64,000 bases of DNA from Chimonanthus salicifolius (lineage: Eukaryota; Streptophyta; Magnoliopsida; Laurales; Calycanthaceae): assembly GCA_013350335.1 (NCBI GenBank), contig CM023539.1, positions 14,694,302 through 14,758,301 on the forward strand, read 5' to 3'. The position numbers and the translations under genes were made by a program. Below the pieces are notes generated by a model. That model was not told where the DNA came from. It made no database searches and was given only the letters and a program-made list of their open reading frames with translations. Positions 32,601 through 41,054 of this stretch are shown one piece after another (position 1 is the stretch's first letter; each line of letters opens with the position of its first letter).

Positions 32601-34587
32601 AAAAAAGCTTGCCTTTATGTCAACAAATATTATTTCGTGCCTCATTCAAAAAAAAAAAATCTGTGTTCTTCAATGATATTTTGTTATTGCAGAAATGATC
32701 ATGCACATTCACTGTGAAGATAGGACTTAGATTTGAAGATAATTTCACCCCAGAAGACTCTGAGTAGTTGTCTTTGGAAGCACTTGGCTGTTCCATGAAA
32801 AACTGTAACGGATCTACTACTCTAATACTTAACCCATCATTAAAGAAAGATACCAACAAGGTGATAGTATAACAAGTTGATAGTACCATTCCTAAAATAA
32901 ATAATAAATAGTTGTTGAACATCTCCATTCAAAAACAATAATAACAATTATATAACAATCACAGAGAGAGAGAGAGAGAAAGAGAGAGAAAAGAGATGGG
33001 AGACTGGAGCATTGAAGTAGTAAGACCAGCGTGAAACTTATTTAATAATAATAGGGAGGAAGAATCCCTAATACCACCCAATCAATCCCCTTAACTTTTT
33101 GCTGCATTACTTACAAAAATCTTGTTTCATCCATTCCCAATTAATTACATTAACATGCTTAAAGGGAAAAAAAAACCTGTGCTCAATGTCAGCCCATTCA
33201 AGTGCATGCATGCAGAATCATATAGAAAATTTTATTACAAATATGAAGATCAAGAATTAAAGAGAACAAATTTATTATATATAATAACTATATACCTTTG
33301 GAATTCCACCTCTCGCTTGTGAAACATACCATCTACGACATTTGAGCTCAATGGGAGATTCAAACCCAATTCTTCTGCATATTCAATCATACCAGTGAAT
33401 ATGAAATTGAACCCGATTGGAGAATGCTGCTCCTCATCAATTGCAGATGAAATTTTTGACCCAATAAAATCGAGTCCTGTCAATAAAAATAAATTTCTTA
33501 TTGAAATGTTATAACTAAAAGCATTTACCATGAGCAAGCGGCATGACAAAATTACCCTTTTCCACATGTTCTTCTCCAACGTTCCATCGCTTAAGTGCAA
33601 GTACACAGGCCAACGTTGAGGAGAGAGCATCTTTCGTCAACAACGAGTGACGGTGAGGAAGGCCCCAAGAGCCATCAGTGAGTTGATTCTCCAGTACCCA
33701 ATTGAGGCACTCAGGGAAACATGGAAATTGTGAGGAATTCAGAGAAGGGACCATGGCTACCCAGGCGGTGTCATAGGACGAAACTGACAGCTCAACATTC
33801 AAGAACATCTGTCTGATTCTTTCTTGAAGCCCTTGGGAGCACTGCATTTTGATTCAACTAATTCTTGAATCATTCATTCATCATTATCAAGAACACTAAA
33901 GCAGAGAAAATTTGGCATACCACAGCAACGTTGCTTGTGTCTCCCACCATCTGCATTGCAGGATCTGTGAGCACAAAAATGTGATTATAACAACAAAAAA
34001 GGAGAAAATGAGAAAAGAAGAAGAAGAAGGGGACGCTGCAGAAAATAAAGAACAAGAAGCTAAAGAATTAAAAACAGAGCCAATACATTAGGAGAACGAA
34101 AAGAAAAGGCAGTTCAAATTAAGAAAAATAAGCTAATATGGAAAATATTAGTCACAATTCATCATCATCATAATCATCTCATCATCATCAAATACCCTTT
34201 CCCAACCCGCACAAACCCACAAATAAAGGGAAAAAGAAAAAAAAATACAATCACCAAACATCAAAGAGAATTATAAGTTGATAACAGAACACAAAAATAC
34301 AAGATCCAGAAAGTCCTAAACTACTTCAAACAACAAAACCCAAGATAACTAGTCAGAAGAGACAAGAAAAGGGAATCTACAACTACAAAAACAACCAAAA
34401 AATGAGCCATGAGAGAAAAAAAACCCAAAAAATAAATATGGTGGAATATCCTAGGAAGCAGATGAAAAACATCAAAAGATAGTAGTATAGTAGAAGAAAG
34501 AAGAGAAGAAGAACCTGAAAGACAAGGCCTCCACCACCTTTTGGGTTTAGGGAGAAGCGTGAGATTGTTGAGGTGAAGATGAAACAT
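14310..34587 (-). CDS. KS: ent-Kaurene synthase (class I diterpene synthase), 14 exons, 792 aa
   Basis: The enzyme turns ent-copalyl diphosphate into ent-kaurene in plastids, the second committed step to gibberellins. Exons (minus strand): 34587-34515, 33964-33921, 33841-33556, 33476-33296, 32158-31941, 31598-31478, 31393-31296, 31180-30954, 30583-30471, 29965-29867, 29798-29583, 29468-29327, 28933-28688, 14624-14310. All junctions are GT-AG and keep phase. The protein has SYDTAW (61-66), the DDxxD motif DDFYD (538-542) and the second metal motif NDMQGFKRE (682-690). No class II DxDD box is seen, as expected for KS. Length and the 14-exon structure match the family. The short N-terminus (about 39 residues, basic, few acids) could be a transit peptide. 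Intron 13 is 14 kb of transposons. A KS-like paralogue with another product is possible. Confidence 0.9.
15010..15370 (-). mobile_element. RTE-type LINE remnant
   Basis: The minus strand encodes EKIRERRL, a short gap and FGHVHRRP, the decayed form of a C-terminal block (EKMRENRLRWFGHVxRRP-like) found in plant LINE polyproteins of the RTE class. A related copy is at 54470-54790. No other domain is intact. Confidence 0.55.
15371..15899. other. Intron sequence without recognised features
   Basis: No coding or repeat structure was identified by eye. Confidence 0.5.
15900..16110. repeat. Degenerate minisatellite of about 15 bp
   Basis: About a dozen units like GCCCCAACGAGTGTA occur: 'aaccccaacgagtgg', 'gcctcaacgagagaa', 'accccaatgaatgta', 'gccctaacaagagta'. 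Being a multiple of three, it opens frames in several phases, which explains the small ORFs here. Confidence 0.7.
16160..16461. repeat. Minisatellite of about 45-50 bp, left part
   Basis: Five or more units of 'tcttaatgacttgatccaccgt' plus 'caaatatgttgatggaagg' with variations. The array is cut at 16461 by the non-autonomous LTR element and resumes at 18955. Confidence 0.75.
16462..16817 (+). repeat. 5' LTR of the non-autonomous element
   Basis: Nearly the same as 18592-18954, differing by scattered substitutions and small indels in a T-rich run. It contains a TATAAATATA-like stretch near 16690, a likely core promoter. Confidence 0.9.
16819..16830 (+). other. Primer binding site of the non-autonomous element
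   Basis: TTGGTATCAGAG, complementary to initiator Met-tRNA, one base after the LTR. Confidence 0.85.
17648..18448 (+). CDS. Proline-rich protein of the non-autonomous LTR element, 266 aa
   Basis: An open frame filling most of the internal region after a CT-rich leader of about 800 bp. Residues 75-100 look helical ([20 protein letters not shown]). Residues 170-200 are proline-rich ([20 protein letters not shown]). No zinc knuckle, protease or polymerase motif is visible, so it is not an ordinary gag by sequence; it may be a diverged gag-like or captured host fragment. The start at 17648 is simply the first ATG of the frame. Whether it is translated is unknown. Confidence 0.45.
   Translation: MTKFDYLTSYVSTLTDPMSYRSVPPHPSIKPFSHSNRHVLDYVTPRSHSQHHVAPLASNKNGAQFLRQSEFNDFKSDFISELRSDFLDFLQEFRELLLGRKYRAPMTVNKTSKYVYASSRCVPTTPKTSSAFMHAAPESDSEFMHTPHAVVTPQPMPVLETERVVLLAPPSIQPTSVDQPPPPLPTPPPPPQSSHPSPLPKPDPITDTKTSSMVILPLSCPPPVRHPTDHQDRVITLVPYDDPFAISLVRPCLRPFVVLQFFAPQE
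18592..18954 (+). repeat. 3' LTR of the non-autonomous element
   Basis: Partner of 16462-16817. The adjacent TAATG (18955-18959) is the right-hand target duplication. Confidence 0.9.
18955..19150. repeat. Minisatellite of about 45-50 bp, right part
   Basis: It continues the array of 16160-16461 for about four degenerate units ('ggtcttaatgacttgatc' and variants). Confidence 0.7.
19397..19560 (-). mobile_element. Au-like SINE
   Basis: On the minus strand there is a tRNA-like head with an exact Pol III B box GGTTCGACTCC (19503-19513). The tail 'gggattagtc...ggttatcc'-like ends in an A-run (19399-19406), matching the 3' end of the plant Au SINE family. The A box is weak. Confidence 0.65.
20365..20592. 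repeat. Dyad-word cluster in SIRE-like LTR copy B
   Basis: ACGACCTATCGT (20365), four ACGACCCATCGT and ACGATACAATCGT occur within 230 bp. The arms ACGA/TCGT are complementary. Confidence 0.75.
21003..21015 (+). promoter_or_regulatory. Possible TATA box of SIRE-like LTR copy B
   Basis: ACTATAAAAAAAT is at the same place in the alignment as in copies A and C. Confidence 0.35.
21640..21800. repeat. Degenerate tandem repeat of about 40 bp
   Basis: Four units resemble 'atttcatgaaacacaa' followed by 'ggatgattgagatcttc'. They encode short repeated peptides by chance. No gene is supported. Confidence 0.5.
21801..23321. other. Intron sequence without recognised features
   Basis: AT-rich. No coding similarity or clear repeat was seen on either strand. 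Confidence 0.5.
23322..23550 (-). repeat. 3' LTR of the copia element
   Basis: 229 bp, matching 28403-28631 with about fifteen differences by eye. Adjacent is the polypurine tract at 23551-23566. Confidence 0.9.
23561..24190 (-). pseudogene. Copia RNase H domain, broken
   Basis: The segment includes [14 protein letters not shown] (a catalytic Glu) and [14 protein letters not shown], then the end block LADMLTKAI. These are standard copia RNase H landmarks. Frameshifts near 23800 and 23950-24190 break the link to reverse transcriptase. Confidence 0.85.
24191..24966 (-). pseudogene. Copia reverse transcriptase (partial)
   Basis: It contains [38 protein letters not shown], the catalytic YVDDIVLTG and [20 protein letters not shown], in order. 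The reading frame is open for 233 codons. It stops abruptly at 24966 ([17 protein letters not shown] at its start), where the SIRE-like LTR begins; residues upstream are absent. Confidence 0.9.
25280..25832. repeat. Dyad-word cluster in SIRE-like LTR copy C, arms changed together
   Basis: Words include CCGACCCCTCGG, CCGACCTCTCGG, CCGACCTGTCGG (25808), ACGACCCCTCGT and ACGAGCCCCTCGT. Compared with copies A and B, many have C for A in the left arm and G for T in the right arm, which keeps the arms complementary. Confidence 0.75.
26298..26310 (+). promoter_or_regulatory. Possible TATA box of SIRE-like LTR copy C
   Basis: ACTATAAAAAAAC, in the same alignment position as in copies A and B. Confidence 0.35.
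26950..27157. mobile_element. Partial TIR-type element with terminal hairpin
   Basis: It ends TATAGAGGTTTTACTGTA at 27157, exactly where the copia integrase frame breaks (TWIY). A perfect 16-bp inverted repeat, CTCTATAATGTAATAT at 27096-27111 and its complement at 27131-27146, surrounds a 19-nt loop with TTTGGTCCCAA. The superfamily is uncertain and the other end was not seen. Confidence 0.45.
27158..27897 (-). pseudogene. Copia protease and integrase N-terminus, broken
   Basis: The protease has [13 protein letters not shown], where the family has DSGA at the active site, so Gly is changed to Arg. Next come the GAG-pre-integrase block (LWHCRLG) and, in another frame, the integrase start ([18 protein letters not shown]). 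The frame ends at 27158, where a TIR-type element begins. Inactive. Confidence 0.85.
27898..28402 (-). pseudogene. Copia gag remnant with CCHC zinc knuckle
   Basis: Only the C-terminal part is recognisable: [15 protein letters not shown] (C-x2-C-x4-H-x4-C) near 28020-28060. The usual capsid region of several hundred codons is missing between the primer site and the knuckle. '[12 protein letters not shown]' at about 28120 may be the linker. Confidence 0.7.
28403..28631 (-). repeat. 5' LTR of the copia element, next to KS exon 13
   Basis: Partner of 23322-23550. Its outer edge is 56 bp from the splice donor of KS exon 13. Confidence 0.9.
28688..28933 (-). CDS. KS: KS exon 13 (product-determining PI motif, first half of NSE motif)
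   Basis: Residues 607-688. It includes [20 protein letters not shown] with the PI-x isoleucine (645) and ends with LLNDMQGFK. The donor AAG|GTAAAA opens the 14 kb intron. The LTR of a copia element ends 56 bp downstream of it (28631). Confidence 0.94.
29327..29468 (-). CDS. KS: KS exon 12
   Basis: Residues 559-606 ([20 protein letters not shown] to THHLIEI). H-S-I-T-H-H-x-x-x-I is a KS signature. Acceptor CTGCAG, donor ATAGTGAGA, phase 0. Confidence 0.9.
29583..29798 (-). CDS. KS: KS exon 11 (DDxxD metal-binding motif)
   Basis: Residues 487-559. It contains [38 protein letters not shown] and DDFYD (538-542), the Mg2+-binding aspartates that ionise the diphosphate. Tyr replaces the commoner Phe at 541, a mild change. 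Acceptor AAACAG, donor AAGTAATT. Confidence 0.95.
29867..29965 (-). CDS. KS: KS exon 10
   Basis: Residues 454-487 ([20 protein letters not shown] and [11 protein letters not shown]). It precedes the catalytic alpha domain. Acceptor ATCAG, donor AGGTAACC. Confidence 0.92.
30471..30583 (-). CDS. KS: KS exon 9
   Basis: Residues 417-454 ([20 protein letters not shown] onward). Y-A-x-L-E-R-x-x-HR is conserved in KS. Acceptor GTTAG, donor GGTAAGC. Confidence 0.9.
30954..31180 (-). CDS. KS: KS exon 8
   Basis: Residues 341-416 ([18 protein letters not shown] to KDIAQE). The acceptor at ACTGTAG (31181) is chosen because an alternative upstream AG near 31250 puts a stop in frame. Donor GAGGTAGTG, phase 0. 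Confidence 0.88.
31296..31393 (-). CDS. KS: KS exon 7
   Basis: Residues 308-341 ([20 protein letters not shown], then [13 protein letters not shown]). The DEEICLD-x-x-TCA-x-A block is typical. Acceptor GAACAG, donor GGTACTT. Confidence 0.92.
31478..31598 (-). CDS. KS: KS exon 6
   Basis: Residues 268-308 ([20 protein letters not shown] and [19 protein letters not shown]). This region carries the DxDD box in class II enzymes. It is absent here, in line with a class I enzyme. Acceptor TTTCAG, donor GGTAATGG. Confidence 0.92.
31941..32158 (-). CDS. KS: KS exon 5
   Basis: Residues 195-268, with [20 protein letters not shown] and [16 protein letters not shown], strongly conserved in plant KS. Acceptor TTCAG, donor GGTAACC. 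Confidence 0.93.
33296..33476 (-). CDS. KS: KS exon 4
   Basis: Residues 135-195 ([18 protein letters not shown], then [18 protein letters not shown]). The T-P-I-G-F and F-x-GM-I-EYA pattern is that of KS. Acceptor TTGACAG, donor AAGGTATAT. Confidence 0.9.
33556..33841 (-). CDS. KS: KS exon 3 (conserved SxYDTAW region)
   Basis: Residues 40-135. It contains [17 protein letters not shown] and [15 protein letters not shown], hallmark blocks of the N-terminal helical domain of kaurene and copalyl diphosphate synthases. Acceptor AATGCAG, donor GGTAATT. Confidence 0.92.
33921..33964 (-). CDS. KS: KS exon 2 (44 bp)
   Basis: Acceptor CTCACAG, donor GTATGCC. It encodes residues 25-39 ([15 protein letters not shown]) and joins exon 3 in phase 0. 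Its weak conservation is expected at the transit peptide/mature boundary. Confidence 0.65.
34515..34587 (-). CDS. KS: KS exon 1 (start codon, transit peptide region)
   Basis: The ATG at 34587 follows a pyrimidine-rich leader. It encodes [19 protein letters not shown] and five further residues, rich in Leu and Lys/Arg. The donor G|GTTCTT is weak but gives the right phase (1) to join exon 2. This is the least certain exon because transit peptides are not conserved. Confidence 0.6.
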
Positions 34588-34860
34588 GAGAGTGAGAGAG
34601 AAGTGAAAATTGAAATAGACGTTTTGGAGTTGGGGAAGAGAGTAAGAGAGAGAAGAGTTGGAAAGGCTCTAGAGTTGCAGCGAAAGGAAGAGAGAAGAGG
34701 AGAGAGAGAGAGAGGCAGAACAAATAGGAGGGAAAGGGATAAAAACATAGGAAAGCGAACGAGACACAGAATGCAGCGGGCCACAACGCAACGTGACAGC
34801 CAAATATTCTTGGCCTCCACAGCCAACAGGAAATAACATAAATCTTGACTGTTTAACGTT
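34588..34860 (-). promoter_or_regulatory. KS 5' leader and proximal promoter with pyrimidine patch
   Basis: Upstream of the KS start the minus strand is CT-rich (CTCTCTCTCTC near 34700-34712), like the Y-patch of plant core promoters. An ACGT core (GTCACGTTG, about 34790-34798) lies upstream. No clear TATA box was recognised. The transcription start is not known. Confidence 0.4.
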
Positions 34861-36864
34861 GTGTAAAGTGGTGGGGCCCACCATTTGGTCCCACAACAAA
34901 GACACCATAGGGAGGGACGTCCACTGCAGTCTAAATACTCAGAATCAGGGGTTTGAAATCTCCGATTAACGAGATGTCAATATCTTTCTCTCTTTTTTAA
35001 TAAAAACTAAAAACATCTCAGATTATAAAAAAATTTGAAAAACACAAACATTGCCGATATCGACCAGGGCCATGATTGAAATCAAGATTTATTTAAAAAC
35101 AAAATGATAAAGAAAGATATCAGCCATAAATTCAAGATAACTATCGTATATCTCGGTCGATGCGATATATATGAGCTGAGATTTGCCTCCCTATTTAAAA
35201 TATTAAAATAATGTATATTTTTTCAGGTGTCCGATTCATTAATTAATAGTATTCTCAGGTAATTAGTAAGATTCGAAGTAAGCTGCAGAGGTGGAAAATA
35301 AATTTTCTTTCTGTTCCTGCCACGGGATCATTTGGGCTGTTGGCCCGCATGCCCTCCGGTCCACTAAGGATCTGCCAACTACTTGACTCATTTTGTGATG
35401 CAGGCATTGGATGCGATAAATCCGATGATGATCCGATCAAGTCCCAAATCTTCAAGATCGATGAAAGGAAGAGAGGCCCCATTTTAAGGGCCATGTAAGC
35501 AGCCACGTCATTTCTGTGGGGCCCACGGAATTCCACCAAACAGAGGCGCTCGGATGAGAAGGAGCCTTGCCTGCTCTGTTTACAGATTGAAATGAAAGGT
35601 GCTGCCTGAACCGATGAAAAGAAATAAAATAAATAAATAAATGGCCAAAGATCCACTCTTGCAATCCAGCAAGAGGGTGAAGAAAAAATGGAAGGAAAAA
35701 TCTGCAGACAAATTCTATCAATCAACACCCAGCTGGCCAAAAATCTGGATACCATGGTTGTGAAAGCTAAGAGAAGAACGAAATAATAGAAAGATTGAAG
35801 AAAGGAAAAATAAAGTAAAAAAATCAGCAAAAAGAGAGAAAATCATCGGTTTGCTAGCAAAAGAAATAAAGAAAGATGAGAATGCCAGAACGTGAATCAA
35901 AGTGGAGAGGAAAGAAAAGAAAAATAAGAAAGGAAAGGGAAGCTGCAATCCGTGTGCTGTGAAAGAAGAAACATTTGAACATTTGACAGGAGAAAAACTG
36001 GAACATAGAGTTATGTAGGTATTTTGATTTATATTTTGATTAAATTTTATTTCCCTTTAGATTTTAAATAAGGCCTTATAAATACATTGTTTGGCCCAGG
36101 CTTGTTATTATTCAGACATTATTTTACTTTAAAATTTATCAGTGTGGTGCTTTCTCCTATTTGTAGTGAGTTTTCTTATTTTCTTTTGAACTTAATTTTA
36201 TATTGTGTGTGGAATAATTTTTGTTAAGAGTAATTGGATTATTTAATTGATTATTTAATTGCATTTCATTTAGTGCATTTTCCCAATATCTGATAAAAAT
36301 TTAAATTTCGCGATTAAAATTAATTCATTAGAAGGTGTTCCGAATTTATTTCGAATTTGAGTTGGATTAGAGATCATGTATGTTTAATTTTATTGTAGTT
36401 AATTAATTAATTAAATGCATAAAATTTTATATTCAAACTCCCAATTTCTCATTTGATTAATTTTCTTGAATCCTTAATTTCTTTGATGATGTTGATTCTG
36501 CCAACAATCCCATCGAACTTAGTGCCTCGTTTTATTTTTCTTGTGAGTAATCAAGAGATTTGAGAGAGGCCCCTTTCGGATTTCAATCTTGAAACCCGCA
36601 ATTCGGCTTAAAATCTCGAGTCCAAAGCCTATCATTAAACAAATCAAAAAACTCAAAAAAAATTATAAACTGCAGCATTCAAATATTATTTATGAGCATT
36701 CAAATAATAAATACTATTTTTTGAATCTCCTCTTGTAAAGTCTAGCTCATTCAAGACAAAACATTCGTTCATAGAACTCGTGTCATTGCTTCAGGTGCCC
36801 CACCAACCATGGAAGTAGAAGTAAGAAATTCGATCCACTATTTAATGCCAATCAGAAGTGTTTG
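34861..36864. other. KS upstream intergenic sequence
   Basis: AT-rich. The 191-codon frame on the minus strand at 35830-35255 is Phe/Leu/Ser-rich and matches nothing recognised. No repeat boundaries were found. Confidence 0.5.
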
Positions 36865-37073
36865 TGTAACACCGCACCTACATGGGGGTGTGGGAATTGT
36901 CCCGCATCGCCCATGAAGTGGGTTATGGAGTGTGTTACTAAGAGGGGGTAGCCCCCTCACCCAACACGAGGTCTTTTGGGCCGGGTCTAGTGGGACAGGG
37001 CCCAAAGCAAAATAGTGTGGGTCCGGTTGGAGCCCAAAGAACACAATATCATATTGGAGGTCAGATCGTTACA
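36865..37073 (+). repeat. TRIM-type LTR followed by a primer binding site
   Basis: 209 bp, from TGTAACACCGC to GATCGTTACA, with the inner blocks 'gtcccgcatcg', 'gggcccaaag' and 'acaatatcat' common in small plant LTRs. A Met-tRNA primer site (TGGTATCAGAG, from 37077) follows, so this is a 5' LTR. The internal region and 3' LTR were not found. Confidence 0.7.
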
Positions 37074-38012
37074 ACTGGTATCAGAGTATGGTTCATTACT
37101 CAGACTGTATGGGCCCTCTACTTGTGACGTTGTCTGTTTGTATGGACCCTCTAGTCTGTTTCAAATCACATATTTAGATTAAGGATTCCTTTCGTAAACT
37201 TAAACACTTGCTTATTCAACAATACAAGCTCATCAGGGACATGGGTTCACCCATGTTGGACTTTGGGTTTAAACCCCTAGCTTTCCATTAGAGGAAAATT
37301 GTCTTTTTATCAAGCACTTTAAGACTTAAATGCAGAAAAAGTTGTGTATGAAGGTAGCAAAACACCTCACTGAACTTTGAAAGTCCTTTGGTCATGAATG
37401 GATGGTCTCTAAATTAGGCCAAGGAGTGGTGCCTTCTTTCTTTATGTAACGGTGCAATATGATGTCACCAGTGTGTTCATGATATGGTAGAACTATGATA
37501 CTTTGAGGATTGGATTACTTTTATGAACTATATGATGGGAACATTTAATGTATTGTTACATCCAATTCCATCTCATGAATGTACTGATACTCAAAATATC
37601 TTCGAATAGGATATAAGGCACTTGAGAGGAGAAAGAAACACAAAAAGGTAAGACTAATACAATTCAGACACCCTTGCTCTTGATTATTGTTTAAATTGGT
37701 TTCTCTAGTATGTAGTTTTATGTATTTAAACTATCAAATTTTCTCCTTAGGGATCAATTAGTGGGATTAGGCTACATCTTCTTAGTGATTTCCCTACTCA
37801 CTTATTCAAGTTTGGCCAGCCCAAAGAACCAACCTATGCTTTGCCACATTCCTTTGTTGTCAATTTATGCTCTCTATGATTCTAAAACATGTGTCAAGAT
37901 CATGAGCACTGAGCTATGACCTATCCTTCGAGGGGCGTTGTCAATAGGTAGCCCATGTGAGTAGTCTATATGATATGGGAAGTAGGATAACTTGAGATGC
38001 ATTATATTTGAG
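37074..38012. other. Intergenic sequence, possible TRIM interior
   Basis: No coding frame or repeat is recognised after the primer site. Confidence 0.4.
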
Positions 38013-38274
38013 CAAGCTCGGCCTTACTTTTAGGCGAACTAGGTTGCCGCCTAGGGGCCCCAAATAGGCAGGCCCATAAATCCATAAATTCAGTAGGATA
38101 GGCACAGTAAAAATGCTCACACGTTCGACTTCCTAAAAGCCTTTTGCGGCACACGCGCTTAAACACCCACTCATTCTGTCGTTCAACTTCAGAAAACTGT
38201 GCAATGCAAGTGTGCAACACGCACGTCGCCACACCCTTTAGTTCCAAAAACCCTGGAAAAAAAAGATATTTTCT

Positions 38275-38520
38275 CTGTCTCTCTTTGCTCAGTCGCTCTC
38301 TACCTCTATCTTGCTCTCCTCTCTGCTGCCTCTCTGCTATCTCGCTCTTTGCCTCTCTCTCTCGCTCTCTGCCTCTATCTATGCTCTCTCGCTCTGTCTC
38401 TCTCTTCTCTCTCATTCTTTGCCTTTCTAGCTCTCTCTATCTCTCTCCTTTCTCCCTGGGCTCTCTCTCGGCCCACGTTTCTTCCCCGATCAGCCGACCA
38501 CTCCCACATTCGTTAAATTG
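38275..38520 (+). promoter_or_regulatory. CT-rich 5' leader of the hAT transposase gene
   Basis: Long CTCTCT-rich stretch before a good donor (GTAAGT at 38521). An acceptor TTTTGCAG ends at 39172, suggesting a leader intron of about 650 bp. Inferred only. Confidence 0.35.
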
Positions 38521-39339
38521 GTAAGTTCTTTCTATTTTCTTTCTCTTCTCTGTAATTTTTCAGATTCAGATTCAGATCCATTCCCTGTAATGTATAGATT
38601 TGTGAGAGATTTTCATTACATATGTAATTTTACAAATTATTTTTAAAACCAAGTGCTTTGATTTGTGCTTAATTAAAAAGAATCAAAGATTTATTTTATA
38701 ACTTTGAGATTGTGATTTACTGTCTTTTAATAATTTTCAATACCCTCAAAGACTGGTATTGGTATTATAACTTTGAGATTGTGATTTACTGTTTTATAAC
38801 TTTGAGATTGTGATTTATTGATTACGGTCATCTTGTCCATTACGTATCAAGGGACAACCACTCAACCAGGGACGGAGATCTGGCTCAAGATTTAGCCCAT
38901 CAGAATTCCTAAATGGAATATTGTGAAAAAAAAAATCATCCAAAGTTGAGCTCATGATAGAAATAATCAAATAATATAATATGATTTTAACATGATTTTC
39001 AAGCACTATATAATATGATATTTCAATCTGTGATGTGTTATAAACTACCAAACAGCAAGGTTCTATTCAGATGAAATTTTTATTATCAAGATTTAGAAAT
39101 TATTTTGAGAGCTCAGTTTCCTCTTACTCGTTAAATATTTAAATTGATTTTTTTTATATTGATATTTTGCAGTGAAATTGATTTTGTGACTGTGATTGTG
39201 ATTAATCTTGTGTGGGCGAGGCGGCGGACATGTGGCCATTTTCAATTGATCCTAGTTTATTCGCAAATCAAATCAGGTTTTATTGTTATTTAATTTTGAT
39301 TATCTAACTGTTAATTTTGTATTGGTTATCACTATCATT

Positions 39340-39710
39340 ATGTCTAATAGAAAATATCCTTCGGGACATGAAAAAAAAAATGGCAAAAACAAGTTCAAGA
39401 ATTAATTGAATCTCAAGTATGATCTCTTAATAGATATTTTAGCAAAAGTAAACAAACAGAAAGTTCAATTGAAGATTTGGTTAATGACGAACATAATGAT
39501 AATGAAGAAACTATAAATGAACGTAATGATATTAACTTGGTGAATAAAGAACACATAGATGAGAGTGATAATGAAAATAAAAATGAAAATGAAGAAAATG
39601 AAAAATTCAATGAACATGTTCTTTTAAACACTTATGATCCCAGTAATTGGAAAAATATTGACAAAAAATTGAGAGATATATTAGTAAAAAGAGGTCCCAT
39701 AAGAAATACA
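39340..39710 (+). pseudogene. hAT transposase pseudogene, 5' part
   Basis: It starts ATGTCTAATAGAAAATATCC (MSNRKYPSG), followed by a frameshift in the A-run at about 39370 and a stop at about 39420. Then comes an open stretch ending in DPSNWKNIDKKLRDILVKRG and PIRN. This is the N-terminal block of zinc finger MYM-type 1-like transposases, before the TTF zinc finger. It is cut at 39710 by the outer solo LTR; the next codons resume at 46894. Confidence 0.85.
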
Positions 39711-40879
39711 TGTAACGCCCCGACCCGGAAGTGGGCTTGGAAAGCTATTTTTTTTTTTTATATATCCTTAATAACTCCTAACTTGGTTGGATCAAAAGTT
39801 AGACCCAGAAATAAATGTCACACATGCTCTTTACGTGTGGACTCAAACATGTACCATATATCTACCCATTTATAAGCACATATCATACAAATAAATATTT
39901 TCATCACAAAAGACATTCTCATTCATAATAGAATTACTATCAGTAACATGGTGGTTCATACATGATTACAAAATAAGTAACGCATGAGGTACTTTACACA
40001 AAAACATGGTTCAAAGATCCAATTGTCAAAATAAATGAAATTCCTATCCGTGGAATTCTAGGTAACCGTAACAGCTTATCCATCCTAAGTTTGAATGGAG
40101 GTTCTTCCTCCTCGAGTATATCTCCTGAAATGTGAGTGGTGCGAGCTAACTAGCTTAGTGAAAATAACATAACAATGCAGTGTAATGAACATCAGGTTAG
40201 CCAAAATCAACAATTTCATCATAATATGTTCATCATGCCAATATATATCAAGTAATCTTCATAACTGCTGACATCCAATGTAACACCTAAACACTACACA
40301 GACTATAAGCATTAAGTCCCGACACTGTCAAAATGCAGAATCTTGCAAGTACATCTCCGACACACTTGGGTCGGTACTGACACACCTGGGCCAATAGACG
40401 CAAGCCAACACACCTGGGCCGATAATAGTTTAGCAGTTAATGGTACGTGGAAGCAGTATCAATATCACTATACCTCATAAGCAGTTCATCATCATAATCA
40501 CAATATACGATAAATATCATTAATATCAATAAACATTTTTTACAATAATGCATCATGTCTAGGCATATAAGTGGATTCATCAAATCTGATCCTTAAAACC
40601 ACTCATTGCATTAGATCATTTTAACCTGATTTACTCCTACTGCAATGTTAAGTCTTCTCACCGAAAGTGTGGGGCATTAAAGTATCTGTCAAACATGCAA
40701 ATAGATATATAATCAATAGTCAATCAATATATACAGATATAATACAACACATATTCATAATATTTCAAGTCCCTCTATCCTATTTTCTAGATAAATTCCA
40801 AAGGAAATGGATCTGAGTCTCCTAAATGGGTTACTATCCATTTTATAATTACAATAATCAACAATATAATAATGTACTC

Positions 40880-41045
40880 AGGCCACTACACGTATTGCCT
40901 CCTCGAAATGACCATGGAGACATATTGAGTTAGGCCTACAAATATAAGATACTCAGGTCACTACTCATATATTGATTTAGGTCTAGAGATATAGGATGCT
41001 CAGATCACTACTCATATATTGAGTTAGGCCTAAAGATCACTTAGT
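40880..41045. repeat. Tandem repeat of about 62 bp in the outer solo LTR
   Basis: Two and a half units of 'catattgagttaggcct' plus 'gatactcaggtcactactc' with few changes. Confidence 0.7.
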
Positions 41046-41054
41046 GCCCGAACC

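Noticed and set aside
34383..34826. 147-codon minus-strand frame over KS exon 1
   Set aside because: It reads the KS leader and exon 1 in another frame and ends in intron sequence; it lacks similarity to anything recognised.
35255..35830. 191-codon minus-strand frame
   Set aside because: Phe/Leu/Ser-rich, with no motif, signal or splice context. Not supported as a gene.
36865..37073. Cassandra-type LTR with a 5S rRNA promoter
   Set aside because: The layout is similar, but the 5S internal promoter motif was not seen.
38002..38524. Frames of 105-137 codons in the CT-rich region
   Set aside because: Low-complexity CTCTCT sequence, more likely the leader of the hAT transposase.
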